DNA of 64,000 nt from Blasia pusilla (lineage: Eukaryota; Marchantiophyta; Marchantiopsida; Blasiales): assembly GCA_050084515.1 (NCBI GenBank), contig CM114275.1, positions 11,594,001 through 11,658,000 of the forward strand, in the 5' to 3' direction. Of the stretch, positions 1-11,072 are shown piece by piece (position 1 is the first letter of the stretch; each line of letters starts with the position of its first letter). A program made the translations under genes and the position numbers. Under the pieces are notes generated by a model, which worked only from the letters and a program-made list of their open reading frames with translations, made no database searches and had not been told where the DNA came from.

Positions 1-1098
1 CCTCTCTTTGGGAAGACTCGGCCTCGGAATTCTTCGCTCCCCTCGCCGTGCCTTTTAGACCCGCTGTGGATTTGTCTTTGGCTGTGTGGACCTTGGAAGC
101 CAACTCCACTGTCTCGAGGGCTTGCTCTTCCGCATCTCCTTCGAAAAAGTTTTCAGGCTGCACAAAATTGGGGATGTCGTCCCGTCCTGCAGCCACTGCA
201 TCATAAAGCACGAGTAAATCTTTCTTGGTAATGTCCTCAGGGTCGTTGAAGTCCAGCTGAATCGGGAAATTCTCCACCTCCCAATCGGACATGCGCTGAG
301 CCATCTCCGTGTCGTACATGTAGAATATCTCTCCATCAGGCGGAGAAGCCCACAATTTGCAGGCTACCGGTATTTTTCCCCAGGTACCTACATTCTTACA
401 ATGGACGAGGTACCTGAACACCATCCGTTGCGCAGCTCTTAGTCGAACTGAATCGGCCGCCTGCTCATGAAGATCTTGCTTCTTCTTTGCGAGATCCCTT
501 TTGTTCCCCTCGATTTCTTCGTCAAGGTCTGCCTGAGGGAGGACGCAATCCTTGAACATCGTCTTGAAACCTGGGTTTTTGATGGGCTTGTCCTGGATGT
601 CATCGAGCCAAAGTTCGAAATCTACAACACTTTCCAGGTTTGCTTCATCCGGAATGGGCTCTATTCTTTTGAGCTCCGCTTGGAGACCGTCCAGCATGGA
701 CTTCCCGATAAGCCGCAACGCATCCCAGAACGACCATTTGCGGAGCCAGTGGGAGATCACTGGATCAGAGACATCCGGAGGATGGTGTGCCGCCCTCTTC
801 TAGGCCTTTGTGCCCTCGAGACTGATTTCCATCAATCCGATTCTCCTAAACTCGCTTATTCCAGACAACGCAAATCGATGCACGCAATCGATAGACACTT
901 TCTCCCCAATCCAACCTTGCGGATCTTCATCCCTTTTCCGCTGGCGCTTGATAATTGCCTTCAACTCCTTGTAAAACTCCGGACCAAGTTCGGGGTTGAG
1001 AATGGTTGCTTGCCGTGGACTTCGTAGCTGCAGATACTGCAGCTTGGATGAATTTTGCACGCTTAGACACAGATACTTTCTCCCTCCGCTCCAGCTCC
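1..1098 (-). pseudogene. Element B, exon 3 (distal part) of ParB/methyltransferase gene
   Basis: Reading leftward, this stretch matches the middle and late part of exon 3 in copies A (about 8940-10020) and C (about 29215-30320). The translation includes blocks such as SDWEVEN and KRQRKRDED that recur in all three copies. Frames are broken by indels, so it is a pseudogene, and it runs off the left window edge. At 1099 it stops inside a segment coding for a charged helical region. The same segment resumes at 13172 after 12 kb of inserted DNA, so this is the distal half of an older MULE copy (B) split by element A. The domain between the ParB-like exon and the methyltransferase module, to which this belongs, is rich in Lys, Arg and Glu. 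I do not recognise it. Confidence 0.75.
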
Positions 1099-1107
1099 AA
1101 TGCATCG
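1099..1107. repeat. 9-bp target-site duplication, left copy
   Basis: AATGCATCG sits directly left of the AG-rich terminus of element A. The same nine bases occur at 13172-13180, directly right of the other terminus. A 9-bp duplication is typical of Mutator-like elements. The sequences outside the two copies join into one continuous stretch of exon 3 of element B, which confirms the insertion independently. Confidence 0.85.
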
Positions 1108-1350
1108 AGGTTGGGTAAGAGGAGAGGAAGAGAGGAAGATAGGAGAGAGGAGAGACGAGAGAGGAAACTACCTTCAACCGAAATAGATACTTTTTTTTGA
1201 AGAGAGTTTCCGTTGGGTTGAAGAGAGGAAAATTTTTGTGTGAATTTTTTTGCACTTTTTTGTTCAGTTATTAAGCAGTCCCACAGTTTTTTTGTTCTCT
1301 TCCATATTTTGGCAACCCATCTGAGTCCGATCGGTTGCAAATTGCACAAA
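1108..1350. repeat. Left terminal inverted repeat region of element A
   Basis: Purine-rich terminus (GGTAAGAGGAGAGGAAG, then runs of GAGAGG) followed by T-rich sequence and one palindrome copy at about 1312-1338. The same terminus is found at 21149 (element C) and, inverted, at the right end of fragment D2 near 37153. It matches the inverted right end of element A only imperfectly. Confidence 0.75.
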
Positions 1351-1516
1351 ATATACAAAACTGAAAAATCAGTGAAATCATAAGTGTGGAATCAATCACT
1401 TTTTCCATCCAAGGTCTGGAAACAATCTACCATTTTCCCTAGGCTGAATATAGTTCAAGCTCAAAGTGAAGGTTCTTGAAAAATGAAAGTACAATCTAAA
1501 ACCTCATTTTGCATCC

Positions 1517-4500
1517 TCAAAGTGGTTTGTTTAAAATACTTCGCACTTCTTTGAGGGACAGAATTGGTTGGTGGATTCCTACTCCTACCTCCGACTCTCT
1601 TAAAACTACCAGCAACACATAGTACATTTGCTTACAAGGGAAATACCTTTTGCCACTTGTCTCTCTTTGGACAAAGTCCTCACATGAACATATGGGAAAG
1701 CAACAGATGTGCACCACATACACCCCTGTGACACTTGAATTTACAGTGTTGTTCTTGACCCAATACATCCTTCCTATTCCATTGCCACTATGGACATCTT
1801 TTGTGGCGATGATCTCCATTTTTGCCTCCCGAGCTTATGCAATTCGCTTTGCTCTCTCCACCGTTGGCCTACACATTCTGTTTCTCTTCACCCCATTTAT
1901 AGACTCAAATAGAAATAATGGATTGAGATCATCCACCTTCTCCGAGAACATGTTGACATCAATCTTGGGTTTAATACGAAATGCAAAGGTCTCTGTAATG
2001 CGAATATGCTCCGAACTTCCCCCGTCTACGAGTCTGAAACCGGCACTTGTAAGATTGTCCACTTCGTCTTGAGTGCAGTTCGTACCTGCAGCGATGGGCC
2101 AAATCGTGGGGGTATTCCCCGGAGCTCCAATGGCAGCCGGATAAGACTTCCGGAAAGCGCAAGATTCATTTGGGCAGAAGAAGTACTTCAATTGATCCCC
2201 GGTCCTCCTGAAACGATCAAAGGTTTTGAGTCCCCAAAACCCAGGCAGTGGTCATCCAGTCCTTGTACAGTTCTTATTTAGGAAAGTGCCGCATGCTCTC
2301 CTAATGCCATCACGTCTTGGGTTGCTCCGAGATATATGCCACCGTTTTAGGTTGCAATCCACCTCCATTACCGGAATCCCATATTGTTGAACCACCCCAG
2401 TGACAGGATGTTGCGAACTTCCAGCAACGGAGGGCTTTTGAAATAAAACATTCACTAATTTTGGAGAAGTAACTCCATCACGGATTTGGGACGGGTCCGG
2501 GGTCCCCAAATACCTGGGCGGCGTAATTTCCTCATCCAAGTCAATCACCGGATTCGTTCCTCGATGCTGCCTCTTCACCTGCCTGAAGTCAAGATACAAA
2601 TCTGGTCTCCACGAGTCTCGCTTGGACTGCTCTACCACCATTTGTATGGGACGTCTTGAAACCCGCCCAAGAATATCCCCACCAATGTGTACGTCTTGCT
2701 CAAGGGGAGTTCCAACTACGCACCGGTTGAAGGCTTCCACATACATTTTTTCATCACCAGATCTCACAACCGCCCTGACATAGAGCTCGTAGATCGACAA
2801 CCCCCTTCCTTTTGTTATGCCTTTTGTGAGGAAGATATGGGATGCTGCAGACTGTAGCATTGCTCTTGCCTGGTCTTGTTGGCATGCCTCCACAAGTGAA
2901 ATTTGTTGGCATGCTTGTGACGACCTCCAGGAGGAATGAACACTTTCTGCTCCACTTGTGTTGGGGCAGAGGGCATTTTCATGAACGTTCAATCCCTGCA
3001 ACGACGGCAATGTTAGAAGGGAACGAAAATAACTTAGGATTCAAAGACATAAGCTACTTGTCGGAACCAGATGGGTTGCAAGGCCGAGGAATCCCATGAA
3101 CGACTCTGCGACCCGTCGGGTCCCGACGTGTTGCAACCCTAAACCCACCTACTCCAACCCGTCGGATTCAAATGGGTTGCAAGGCCGAGGCATCCCATGA
3201 ACGACTCTGCGACCCGTTGGTTTCCGTCGGGTTGCACACTCGGGCAACCCGTCACATCCGACAGCTTGCTTGGTTTTTTCGGTTTGAAATCCCTATAGTT
3301 CCCACGCTTCTCAACTTGAGCTGCAACTTTACAAACAATTCTCAGCATGAGCTTGACAAGACAAAATAGTGAACTCACCTGCCGCATGAAGTTCCCATTG
3401 TGTCTCATACGTACAATCCACCAACTCAACCAAGAGCACAACTCTTTGTACTTCCCTCAATCAATCGCATGCTTCCTCCACCACCCATGAAGTTCTTCCC
3501 GGCATTCCATGGCCTACTTCAAGGTTTTGATGTCCTTGGCGTTGGAGTAGAGTGACATGATCTGGCCCTCTTATTCTCCTTGATGCAAGATTTGGTGTAC
3601 TGGTCACGATGTTGCCAATGGAAAGCATCCGACCTTTCCCTCTCTGGTTGAACATCTCCACCCCATGACACTTCCCGGATAGGAATCCACCCACGTTGTG
3701 CATTGTCCGCCATGAACCCATAAATTTCCGGAGGTGGCCTTTTGTTTTCCTTCACCACCTCCAATAAGAGTAACCAACACATCTTCAAACTGCCAACGTC
3801 TTCTGCCTTTACTTCACAGACAAATATAGTTTTGAGTCCCTTCTCCACATGGTCATAAACATGAGCACCCATTGTCAACCATCCGTTCAACACTCTGTAG
3901 CAAATATCAAAGCTTACCTTGCTGCTGTAAAGATCTTCCCCTTCCCTCATTCGATCTATAAGATCGAGGCCACTCGATGGACCTGTGGTTGACATTTTGA
4001 AGACATAGGCCCTCGATCCCTTGCCTCCTTGGCCCATGAACTACCATCTCTGAATGAATGGAAATCTGGAGTTGGCCTTGATTCTGGCGATGGCATCCAT
4101 CTTGGCCGTCTTTCCATCCAGAACTCATATTTGACGCAACAAATTCCGGAAGCATTGAGGATCAGTGAGAAATGCGAGATTTTCCCAGAGTTGTTTCTCC
4201 TCAACCGCCGTGATCTCGCCGTGTCAAGGGATTCCAAGCAATTGTTCACAAATTTGTGATGCGGTTGTGAGCTTGATCACTCCGGGCTTTGAACCCGGAG
4301 AGTTTTTGTAGACCTCGGCTACTTTCTTCGCCACATCCTCCTTGATGTGTCTTTGAATTGCATCGGTCACAGGATGAGTGTGGGAGCCAACATGAACTGC
4401 CAGCCTTGTGTACTCTGACGTGGAGCCCAAGTCATGGAAAATGAAAAATATGTATGGAGGACACGCTCCAACGCAGAAGGGCGATGCTTGACAATGAGGA

Positions 4501-5390
4501 CATCGATGGCCTCCCGGCGGTATGGTGGCACCGACCTCGTATGGAGTTTCTGCATTCTTGGGGGGGAATTGCGACGTATTGACTCGCCCGTTGCGCTCTA
4601 GATACGGGCATGCTGGACTTCTACACTCCAAGGCTCCCACGCATTGGCGGCGGGAGAAAATCCAAGGACCATATGGAATTGAAGCACTAGTCCGTTGAAG
4701 CCTGCACCATCGATGACAATCAGACTTTCTGTCCATACCCTTCAGGCGTCCTCCGTCTTTCTTTTGAGCAGGAGCAGCAAGTGGAGGCAACTCAAAAATG
4801 CAATTACCGTCATACGTGGGTGGCAGCTCGTCGAGAGGAATGTGCTTAAACATTTTCAAGGCCAGAGACGAAAGCAAAGTATTGCCTGATACTCGCAAGA
4901 GGAACGAGTAGGCGGACAGAGGGCCCGGTTGATGTCCGACAGATCCACTGAGGTTGATAACATCCGGAATCTCTTTAGGAAGAACAACATTGATACGAGC
5001 ATGTGAAGTTGGAGTCCAAGCCGAATGTACTGGGCTAGGAGTTGCAAACGTAGAGCTTGGAGCACTAGGAAATTCTCCACCGTCTACTTGGGAAACAGAC
5101 AAATTTAGGGGCAGGCCGTAGACTCTGTATTGACCATTTGCTAGAGGTAGGAGATTCCATACTTGACGGTCTGCAGTCACTGGCTGGACTGTCTCACCTA
5201 TTATGTCCTCCATACCGTCCACCCTAACATCTTTGGATACAAAGATGGTTCCAATTTAGAGAAGAAATTGAACAGAGAGAAAATTTTCATCCACTGCTAT
5301 GAAAGACTCACGAGCTTGCGGTCGAATGATTTCTGATTGAGGAAGGGCCGCCAGATGACTGCCACAAGTGAGCTTCACATAATTATCCAT
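1517..5390 (-). pseudogene. MULE transposase (copy A), two exons, broken
   Basis: Leftward gene with exon 1 at 5390-3379 (donor GTGAGT at 3378-3373) and exon 2 at 2995-1517 (acceptor TTGCAG), homologous to 25553-21545. The start ATG at 5390 is conserved in copy C. An N-terminal Cys/His-rich module (ECRSPACPY, CPHCQASPFCVGACPP, GSHTHP) resembles the GCM/FLYWCH-type zinc domain of plant MULEs. A DDE-type core follows, with GWLTMGAHVYDH and FMADNAQ. The C-terminus has a SWIM-like finger (CSC...FPCKQM). The conserved His of CxH is Gln here but His in copy C. Breaks include an in-frame stop shortly after the start region, a frameshift near 4224, others in the core, and further ones in exon 2. The role would be cutting and joining the element ends in the nucleus. 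Confidence 0.8.
2996..3378 (-). repeat. Transposase intron with palindrome copies
   Basis: This intron lies between two conserved transposase exons. It holds several copies of the family palindrome (around 3108-3140, 3157-3182 and 3220-3260) and a short direct repeat containing GAACGACTCTGCGACCCGT at about 3098 and 3197. Palindromes sit in the intron and not in the neighbouring exons. Confidence 0.7.
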
Positions 5391-5434
5391 TCCCAGAAAT
5401 TTCGCATGGGAGGAGGGTGAGAATAAGAAAGAGA

Positions 5435-5476
5435 GTCAGAATGAGAATGAGAATGAGAATGAGAATGAGAATTTTT
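5435..5476. repeat. GAATGA hexanucleotide repeat upstream of transposase
   Basis: About six tandem GAATGA units lie 45-85 bp upstream of the transposase ATG of copy A. Copy C has a much shorter run here and a TATAAATT box that is disrupted in copy A, so the expansion is specific to A. Confidence 0.85.
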
Positions 5477-5692
5477 AATCTATTGTGAATAGGAAAACAG
5501 ATACTCCTGACATATTTTTACTGACAAGATGAAGTTCGGTAGGTGACATTGTCTGATACAATGGATCCAATTCTGTTGCAATGTGTTACCGGATTTGGGA
5601 AGCAGAGACGTGGGTTGTGAAGCACACTTCATTTTGTTGGAACACGTCGGAGTCCTGGTAACTCAACAATTAACCCAAGCTAAGCGAAGCCT

Positions 5693-6335
5693 GCAACCCG
5701 TTGGCTTCGGACGGGTTGCACGCTTCTGCCTTACCTTCAAACGCAAACATGGTCGAAGTTGGCAACCCCTCGCACTACGACGAGTTGATCGGATACCGCT
5801 CCTGCTTGCCCAAAGATGCCGGAGGCGTGCAAACCGTCTGTTCCGGACAAGTTCCGCGGGTGCCGCACCTATTTGCCCAAAGACGGCGAGGCGTGCAACC
5901 CGTCGCCCTCTGACGGGTTGCGCAAGGGCCTCGCCTTGTTTCACTTACATGAAGGAAGCGTGCAACCTGTCGCACTCCGACGAGTTGCGCGGGAAGCCCG
6001 CGTTGTTAACCCTTGACGAGGGAAGCGTGCAACCCAACGGTCTCTGACGGATTGCGCGGGTATGTCCCATTCTTGTCCGAAGACGCCGGAGGCGCGCAAC
6101 ATGTCGATCTCTGACAGGTTGCGCGGGTACGCCCCGTTCTTGTCCAAAGATGCTAGAGGCGCGCAACCTGTCGGTCTCCGACGGGTTGCGCGGGTACCTC
6201 GCGTTCTTGTCCGAAGACGGCGGAGGCGCTCAACCCGTCGGTCTCCGACGGGTTGCTCGCGCACCTCGCGTTATCTTCCTAGGACGGCGGAGGCGCGCAA
6301 CCTGTCGGACTCCGACGGGTTGCCATTTTTCACGT
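5693..6335. repeat. Palindrome array in the divergent promoter region (copy A)
   Basis: Tandem units of about 67 bp, each with the arms CAACC(C/T)GTCGG and CCGACGGGTTG and a GC-rich linker such as GCGTTCTTGTCCGAAGACGG. The clearest units run from about 6025 to 6335. In several units the stem extends to GCGCAACC...GGGTTGCGC. The array fills the space between the leftward transposase start (5390) and the TATA box of the rightward gene (6413). Open frames predicted here are artefacts of the repeat. Confidence 0.85.
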
Positions 6336-6412
6336 CCGGACTTCCGTAACAGCCGACACGTCGCCGTCGAAAGGACGACAGGACTCAACGGTCAGCCCAA
6401 CGGCTAGAAAAG

Positions 6413-6420
6413 TATAAATA
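6413..6420 (+). promoter_or_regulatory. TATA box of ParB/methyltransferase gene (copy A)
   Basis: TATAAATAGG is conserved at the same relative place in copy C (26766-26773), about 315 bp upstream of the inferred start codon. The flanking sequence AGAAATCGCTCATTT is also conserved, suggesting a real core promoter. Confidence 0.65.
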
Positions 6421-6543
6421 GGGCAGAAATCGCTCATTTCCGGTTTCTCATTTCGCGATCTCCATTCCTCTCTCTCCCGCGCAGCAGCTGATCAGATACC
6501 AAGGGGCGTTTCAATCGGCGAGTCATTGCGAGTCGATTCGAGG

Positions 6544-6639
6544 GAACGAGAGCGAGACGGTTCGACGGAACGAGAGCGAGACGGTTCGACCGAACGAGAG
6601 CGAGACGGTTCGACTGAACGATCGCGAGACGATTCGAGC
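6544..6639 (+). repeat. 24-bp tandem repeat in the 5' leader (copy A)
   Basis: Four 24-bp units (6544, 6568, 6592, 6616) built on GAACGAGAGCGAGACGGTTCG lie between the TATA box and the coding start. Copy C has only the last, divergent form, so the expansion is specific to copy A. Confidence 0.85.
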
Positions 6640-7930
6640 TACCCATCAAGGCGACTCATCTCAACATCAGACAGGAAACTGATCAAGCGATTCATCGTGG
6701 ACATAGGTGGAGGCATTTCCGGGAAAAATAACGAGGAAAAAATCTCAAGCAAACAAGTCTAGGAGCTTCACTCCGAAGTCCATTAGGACTCCTGCGTCAG
6801 CATCTCCAGTTCCTCGTTCGGCAAATGAAATTAGGCAGCAGGAAATCGAGGAGCGGGAAAGGGAAGCAGAGATGCACAACCAGGACCTTCTTGCGAGACG
6901 TGTTCAAGAGGCGCTTGATAGACAGAACGCAGAGGTTGAGATGTTGCAGGCCTTGAAGAAAAGGATCGCAGACGAAAAGAGAGAAAAGAAGCGTCTGGAC
7001 GCGTCGGTGAGGAGAGCAGAATTGGCTAAAGTGAGGAGGGAAAAAGCGATAGCCATTGACGACAGCCCTGCCCGTTCAACCGAAAGTGTTGAGATGCGGG
7101 AAATGTCCCCGATGAAGTCCGGGGACACAATCAACATAGCGGAAACGCCAGAAGTTCAAAGCGCAAGCGTGGAGATCACCCCAGCGTGGAGATGGTAGAC
7201 ATTGCTGAAGAAGCCGGAGAGCGGTCATTCTCGTCTCCAAGCCCGGCGGAAGACATCGACCTCTATCGGATCGACGAGTTCCCAGTCGATTTTCCAACTG
7301 GTGTCTCAGACAAGTTGGCTGGTCAAGAAACCGACCCAATTTTCGAGCCGGTAAGAGAAGATATGGGTTTGTTGAATTATGTGAATTGCAATTCATTGGG
7401 AATTCAGTGTAGCTTATTGATCTTGTCCCGGTTCTAACAGGTGGTAAAGCATATGGCACTGATGGCGGGCCACAACACCCGGAGGATTCCACTCTGCCGA
7501 TTGCGGAAAATGGAATACGTCCGCGAAATTCAGTCCGACGAGGACATCGCGAAGCTTAAACAATCGGCGGCGACAACATTCTACGTTGACAACTTTCCAC
7601 CCTTCGATGTTCAGCCTTACGACGAGCATGGAACCCAAGCCCTGGTTATGGAGGAGGACTTAGATAAGCTCAACACATTCTGGAGGATGAGAGACCAGGA
7701 TTTCCCAAGGCAAGTAGAGGGCACGGAATTCAGCTGGATGAGGAATCTGTATTTCTTCATTTGGGATGGAAATCACAGGTTCATGGCGTGGACCAAGTTT
7801 GCAGAGGAGCAGCCCAACTCCTTGGAGGCACATTTTTGCGTGAAGGCAGTGGTCCTTCATCCATTCCCTCATCACATGGCGACGGTGGAGATGGCAATGC
7901 ATGCCATGAACACGTAAGTATCTTCTTGCT

Positions 7931-8606
7931 GCAAACCGTCGGACTCCGAAAAGTTGTTTGGGTCGGCACTGTTGTTGGGATGCTTTTGGCCAAACGCAAT
8001 TCGTCGGAGTCCGACGAGTTGCTCGATTGATGAATGGGTAAGGTTATTTTTTGCCGAAAGCAACTCGTCGGACTCCGACAAGTTGTTCGACTGACCACAA
8101 GTTTAGTAAGTTTTTGGCCCAAAGCAACCCGTCGGAATCCGACGGGTTGCTCGACTCGCCGCCTTTTCAGGATGTTTTTTGAAGAAAGCAACTCATTGGA
8201 CTCCGACGAGTTGTTCGACTAACCACAGGTTTAGTATGTATTTGGCCCAAAGCAACCTGTCGGAGTCCGACGGGTTGCTTGACTCGAAACTGTTTGGAGG
8301 TTTTTTTAATGTTTTTGGCCGAAAGCAACTCGTCAAAGTCCGACGGGTTGTCTTCGGAAGTTGGTTTAGCAAATTTCGCGTCAAATTCCAAGTTTCCATT
8401 CAATTGCGCAACATGTCGGACTCCGACGGGTTGCTATGTTCACGTTTGATACAGAATATCTCACAACCCGTCGGAGTCCAACGGGTTGAAACCAGGCATT
8501 CACAAATGTGAATGCAATCCGTCGGACTCCGACGGGTTGCATCATTTAGCTCGTTGCTAGAATCCGACCTTGAGCTGTGACGACCCGTCGGACTCCGACG
8601 GGTTGC
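7931..8606. repeat. 64-bp-period palindrome array in intron 2 (copy A)
   Basis: Eleven 27-bp palindromes start at 7931, 7996, 8060, 8124, 8188, 8252, 8325, 8408, 8463, 8514 and 8580, so most steps are 64 bp. The spacers are related to each other and contain TCGACT, TTTGGCCCAAA or TTTGAAGAAA. The copy at 8124 is a perfect inverted repeat (13-base arms around one base). The array fills intron 2 of the rightward gene and has counterparts in the same intron of copies B and C. Confidence 0.95.
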
Positions 8607-10786
8607 AGGAACCCATGTAACTTACAAATTTTCTCACGGGTTGAGTTTGGATGTGCAGGATTGTATCGGAGGGGAATGTCATCCACCATTGGATCCAGGA
8701 TTGCGATCGGGTGAAGAAGGTGCTTACGACGCACCCGACAGAGTACAAGGGGTTCTTGGGCGACGCCGTGGTAAATCAGATGCTTGCAAAGGGTGCACAG
8801 ATAAAGAAGAAAACTTGGGCAAATAAGTTTATTTCCCAAGATGCAGCCGTAACCATCCTTTGTTGGTCGAAGATACAGGCCGCGAAGAAGAGCGCTATAT
8901 TGGAGCTGGAGCGGAAGGAGAAAGTATCTGGGTCTGAGCGCGCAAAATTCATCCAAGCTGCAGTATCTGCAGCCACGAAATATACGGCGAGCAAGATGCA
9001 GCGATACATCAGCATTCTCAACCCCGAACTTGGTCTGGAGTTTTACAAGGAAATGAAGGCGATTATCAAGCGCCAGCGGAAAAGGGATGAAGATCCGCAA
9101 GGTCGGATTGGGGAGAAAGTGTCCCTGGATCGCGTGCATCGGTTTGCGTTGTCCGGCATAAGCGAGTTTAGGAGGATCCGACTGATGAAAATCAGTCTCG
9201 AGGGCACAGAGGCCCAGAAGAGGGCGGCACACCATCCTCCGGGTGTGTCTGATCTAGTGATCTCCCACTGGCTACGCGAATGGTCGTTCTAGGACGGGTT
9301 GCGGGTTATCGGGAAGTCCGTGCTGGACGGTCTGCAAGCGGAGCTCAAAAGATTAGAGCCCATTCCGGATGAAGAAAACCTGGAAAGTTCTGTAGATTTC
9401 AAGGTTTGGCTTGACGACATCCGGGACAAGCCAATCAAAAACCCAAGATTCAAGACAATGTTCAAGGTTTGCGTCCTCCCTCAGGCAGAGAAGAAATCGA
9501 GGGGAACAAACGGGATCAAGCAAAGAAGAAGCGAGATCTACAGGAGCAGACGGCCGATTCAGTTCGAGTAAAAGCCGCCCAACGGATGGTCTTCAGGTAC
9601 CTCATCCAGTGTAAGAATGCAGGTACCTGGGGAAAATTACCGGCAGCCTTGAAATTGTGGGCTTCGCCGCCTGATGGAGAGACATTCTCCATGTACGACA
9701 TGGAGATGGGGCAGCACATGTCCGATTGGGAGGTGGAGAATTGCCCCATTTGGCTTGACTTCAACAACCCTAAAGACATCACCGATAAGGATTTATGAGT
9801 GCTTCATGATGCAGTGGCCTCAGGACAAGACGACATCCCCAATTTCGTCCAGCCTGAAGACTTCTGAGGAGGAGATGCGGAAGCGCAAGCCCACGAGACA
9901 ATTGAGTTGGCTTCCAAGGTCCGCACAGCCAAAGACAAATCCACAGCGGATCTCAAAGGCAAGGCGAGGGGAGGGAAAAATTCCGAGGCTGAGTCTTCCC
10001 AAAGAGAGGCTGAAGATTCAAGGCCAGAGGCGGAATTGTCCGGGCGAGCGGGGAGATAGGGTCGGACCAGGTCCTCGGCGAAAGAAACCGCACCAGAGTC
10101 TGAGGTCATAGAGACCCCGACAAGCCGTCTGCAGACTCGGGAGAAGCGGAAGCGAGAGGTGCGAGGGTTGTCCCAAGGAGAATACAGTCCATCATCCTTG
10201 GGAAGACACAGACAAACAACGACCCGGACAAGCGTCCTCCTTCAGTTCACTCATTTACTAGATGAGCTGAAAAGCTTCAATTCTCAAGCGTCGACACCAG
10301 CCATTGATAAATTGACAACGCTGGGACGAAAGCTCCAACGAAACGGGCACGCTGCCTGGACGGTGAATGGAGTGGTCGAAGAGGTTTCGGTGGATCTCTT
10401 GATCGCCGATCTGCCCTTGGGGTTGCAACTTTGGGGCGAGAATTCGTCGGACGAGGTACCTGAGTGGAATGTGCCGCTCTCTTATGACTTGATTGCGCTA
10501 TTGTTCTCCTTTGCAGACGCCTATCTGAGTGACAGGGGATGCTTCTTAGTGTTGACTGGAGGGAGCGAGGACAATCTCTTCAACCTCCAGTGCGTCAAGA
10601 GGTCGCTAAAGTGGAGGACGGCGCAATTGTGGATCATAAAAAATGAGTACCCACTCCGATCCGCAACGAGTCAGATTCGTGTAAGGCTCAATTCCTGTAG
10701 TATAATCTCAAATATATTTTCAAATTCGGGTAAGACTCAATGCGTGTAATTTTAAGATAGTATATCTCCGTTGTTTTTATCCGTGA

Positions 10787-11072
10787 GCAACCCGTCGGAA
10801 GGCGACGGGTTGCTGGCTTAGAGCAGCCCATGCTTGGCTAAGAGAAACCCGTCGGAAACTGACGGGTTGCATCTTTCCCAGAAACACAAGGAAAACCGTG
10901 GTGTACCTGCAACCCGTCGGAACCCGACGGGTTGTAGTTGCTTTTGGTTTTTCCCTGTATTTCCGGAAAGCTGCAACCCGTCGGGTTCCGATGGGTTGCT
11001 CTAGGCCAGCAACCCGTCGCCTTCCGATGGGTTGGTCAGGGACAAAACAACCCGTCGGACTTCGACAGGTTG
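10787..11072. repeat. Palindrome cluster in intron 3 (copy A)
   Basis: About seven palindrome copies, the first at 10787-10813 and the last at 11046-11072, lie between the donor after 10680 and the acceptor before 11183. The centre of the palindrome varies in length and sequence here while the arms CAACCCGTCGG and CGACGGGTTG are kept. Confidence 0.9.

Noticed and set aside
5583-6407. Several overlapping open frames on both strands (60-154 codons)
   Set aside because: They come from a tandem GC-rich repeat whose unit is near a multiple of three, so stops are rare in many frames. The same happens at 26119-26702. No conserved protein between copies A and C.
7441-7913. Bacterial contamination or organellar plasmid, suggested by a ParB-like domain and a methylase-like domain
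   Set aside because: The gene has conserved GT-AG introns and a plant-style TATA box, and lies inside a MULE with a 9-bp duplication.
7931-8606. CRISPR-like array (27-bp repeats, about 37-bp spacers)
   Set aside because: The repeat is a full palindrome, the spacers are related to each other, it lies in an intron of a plant transposon gene, the same array recurs in three copies, and there are no cas genes.
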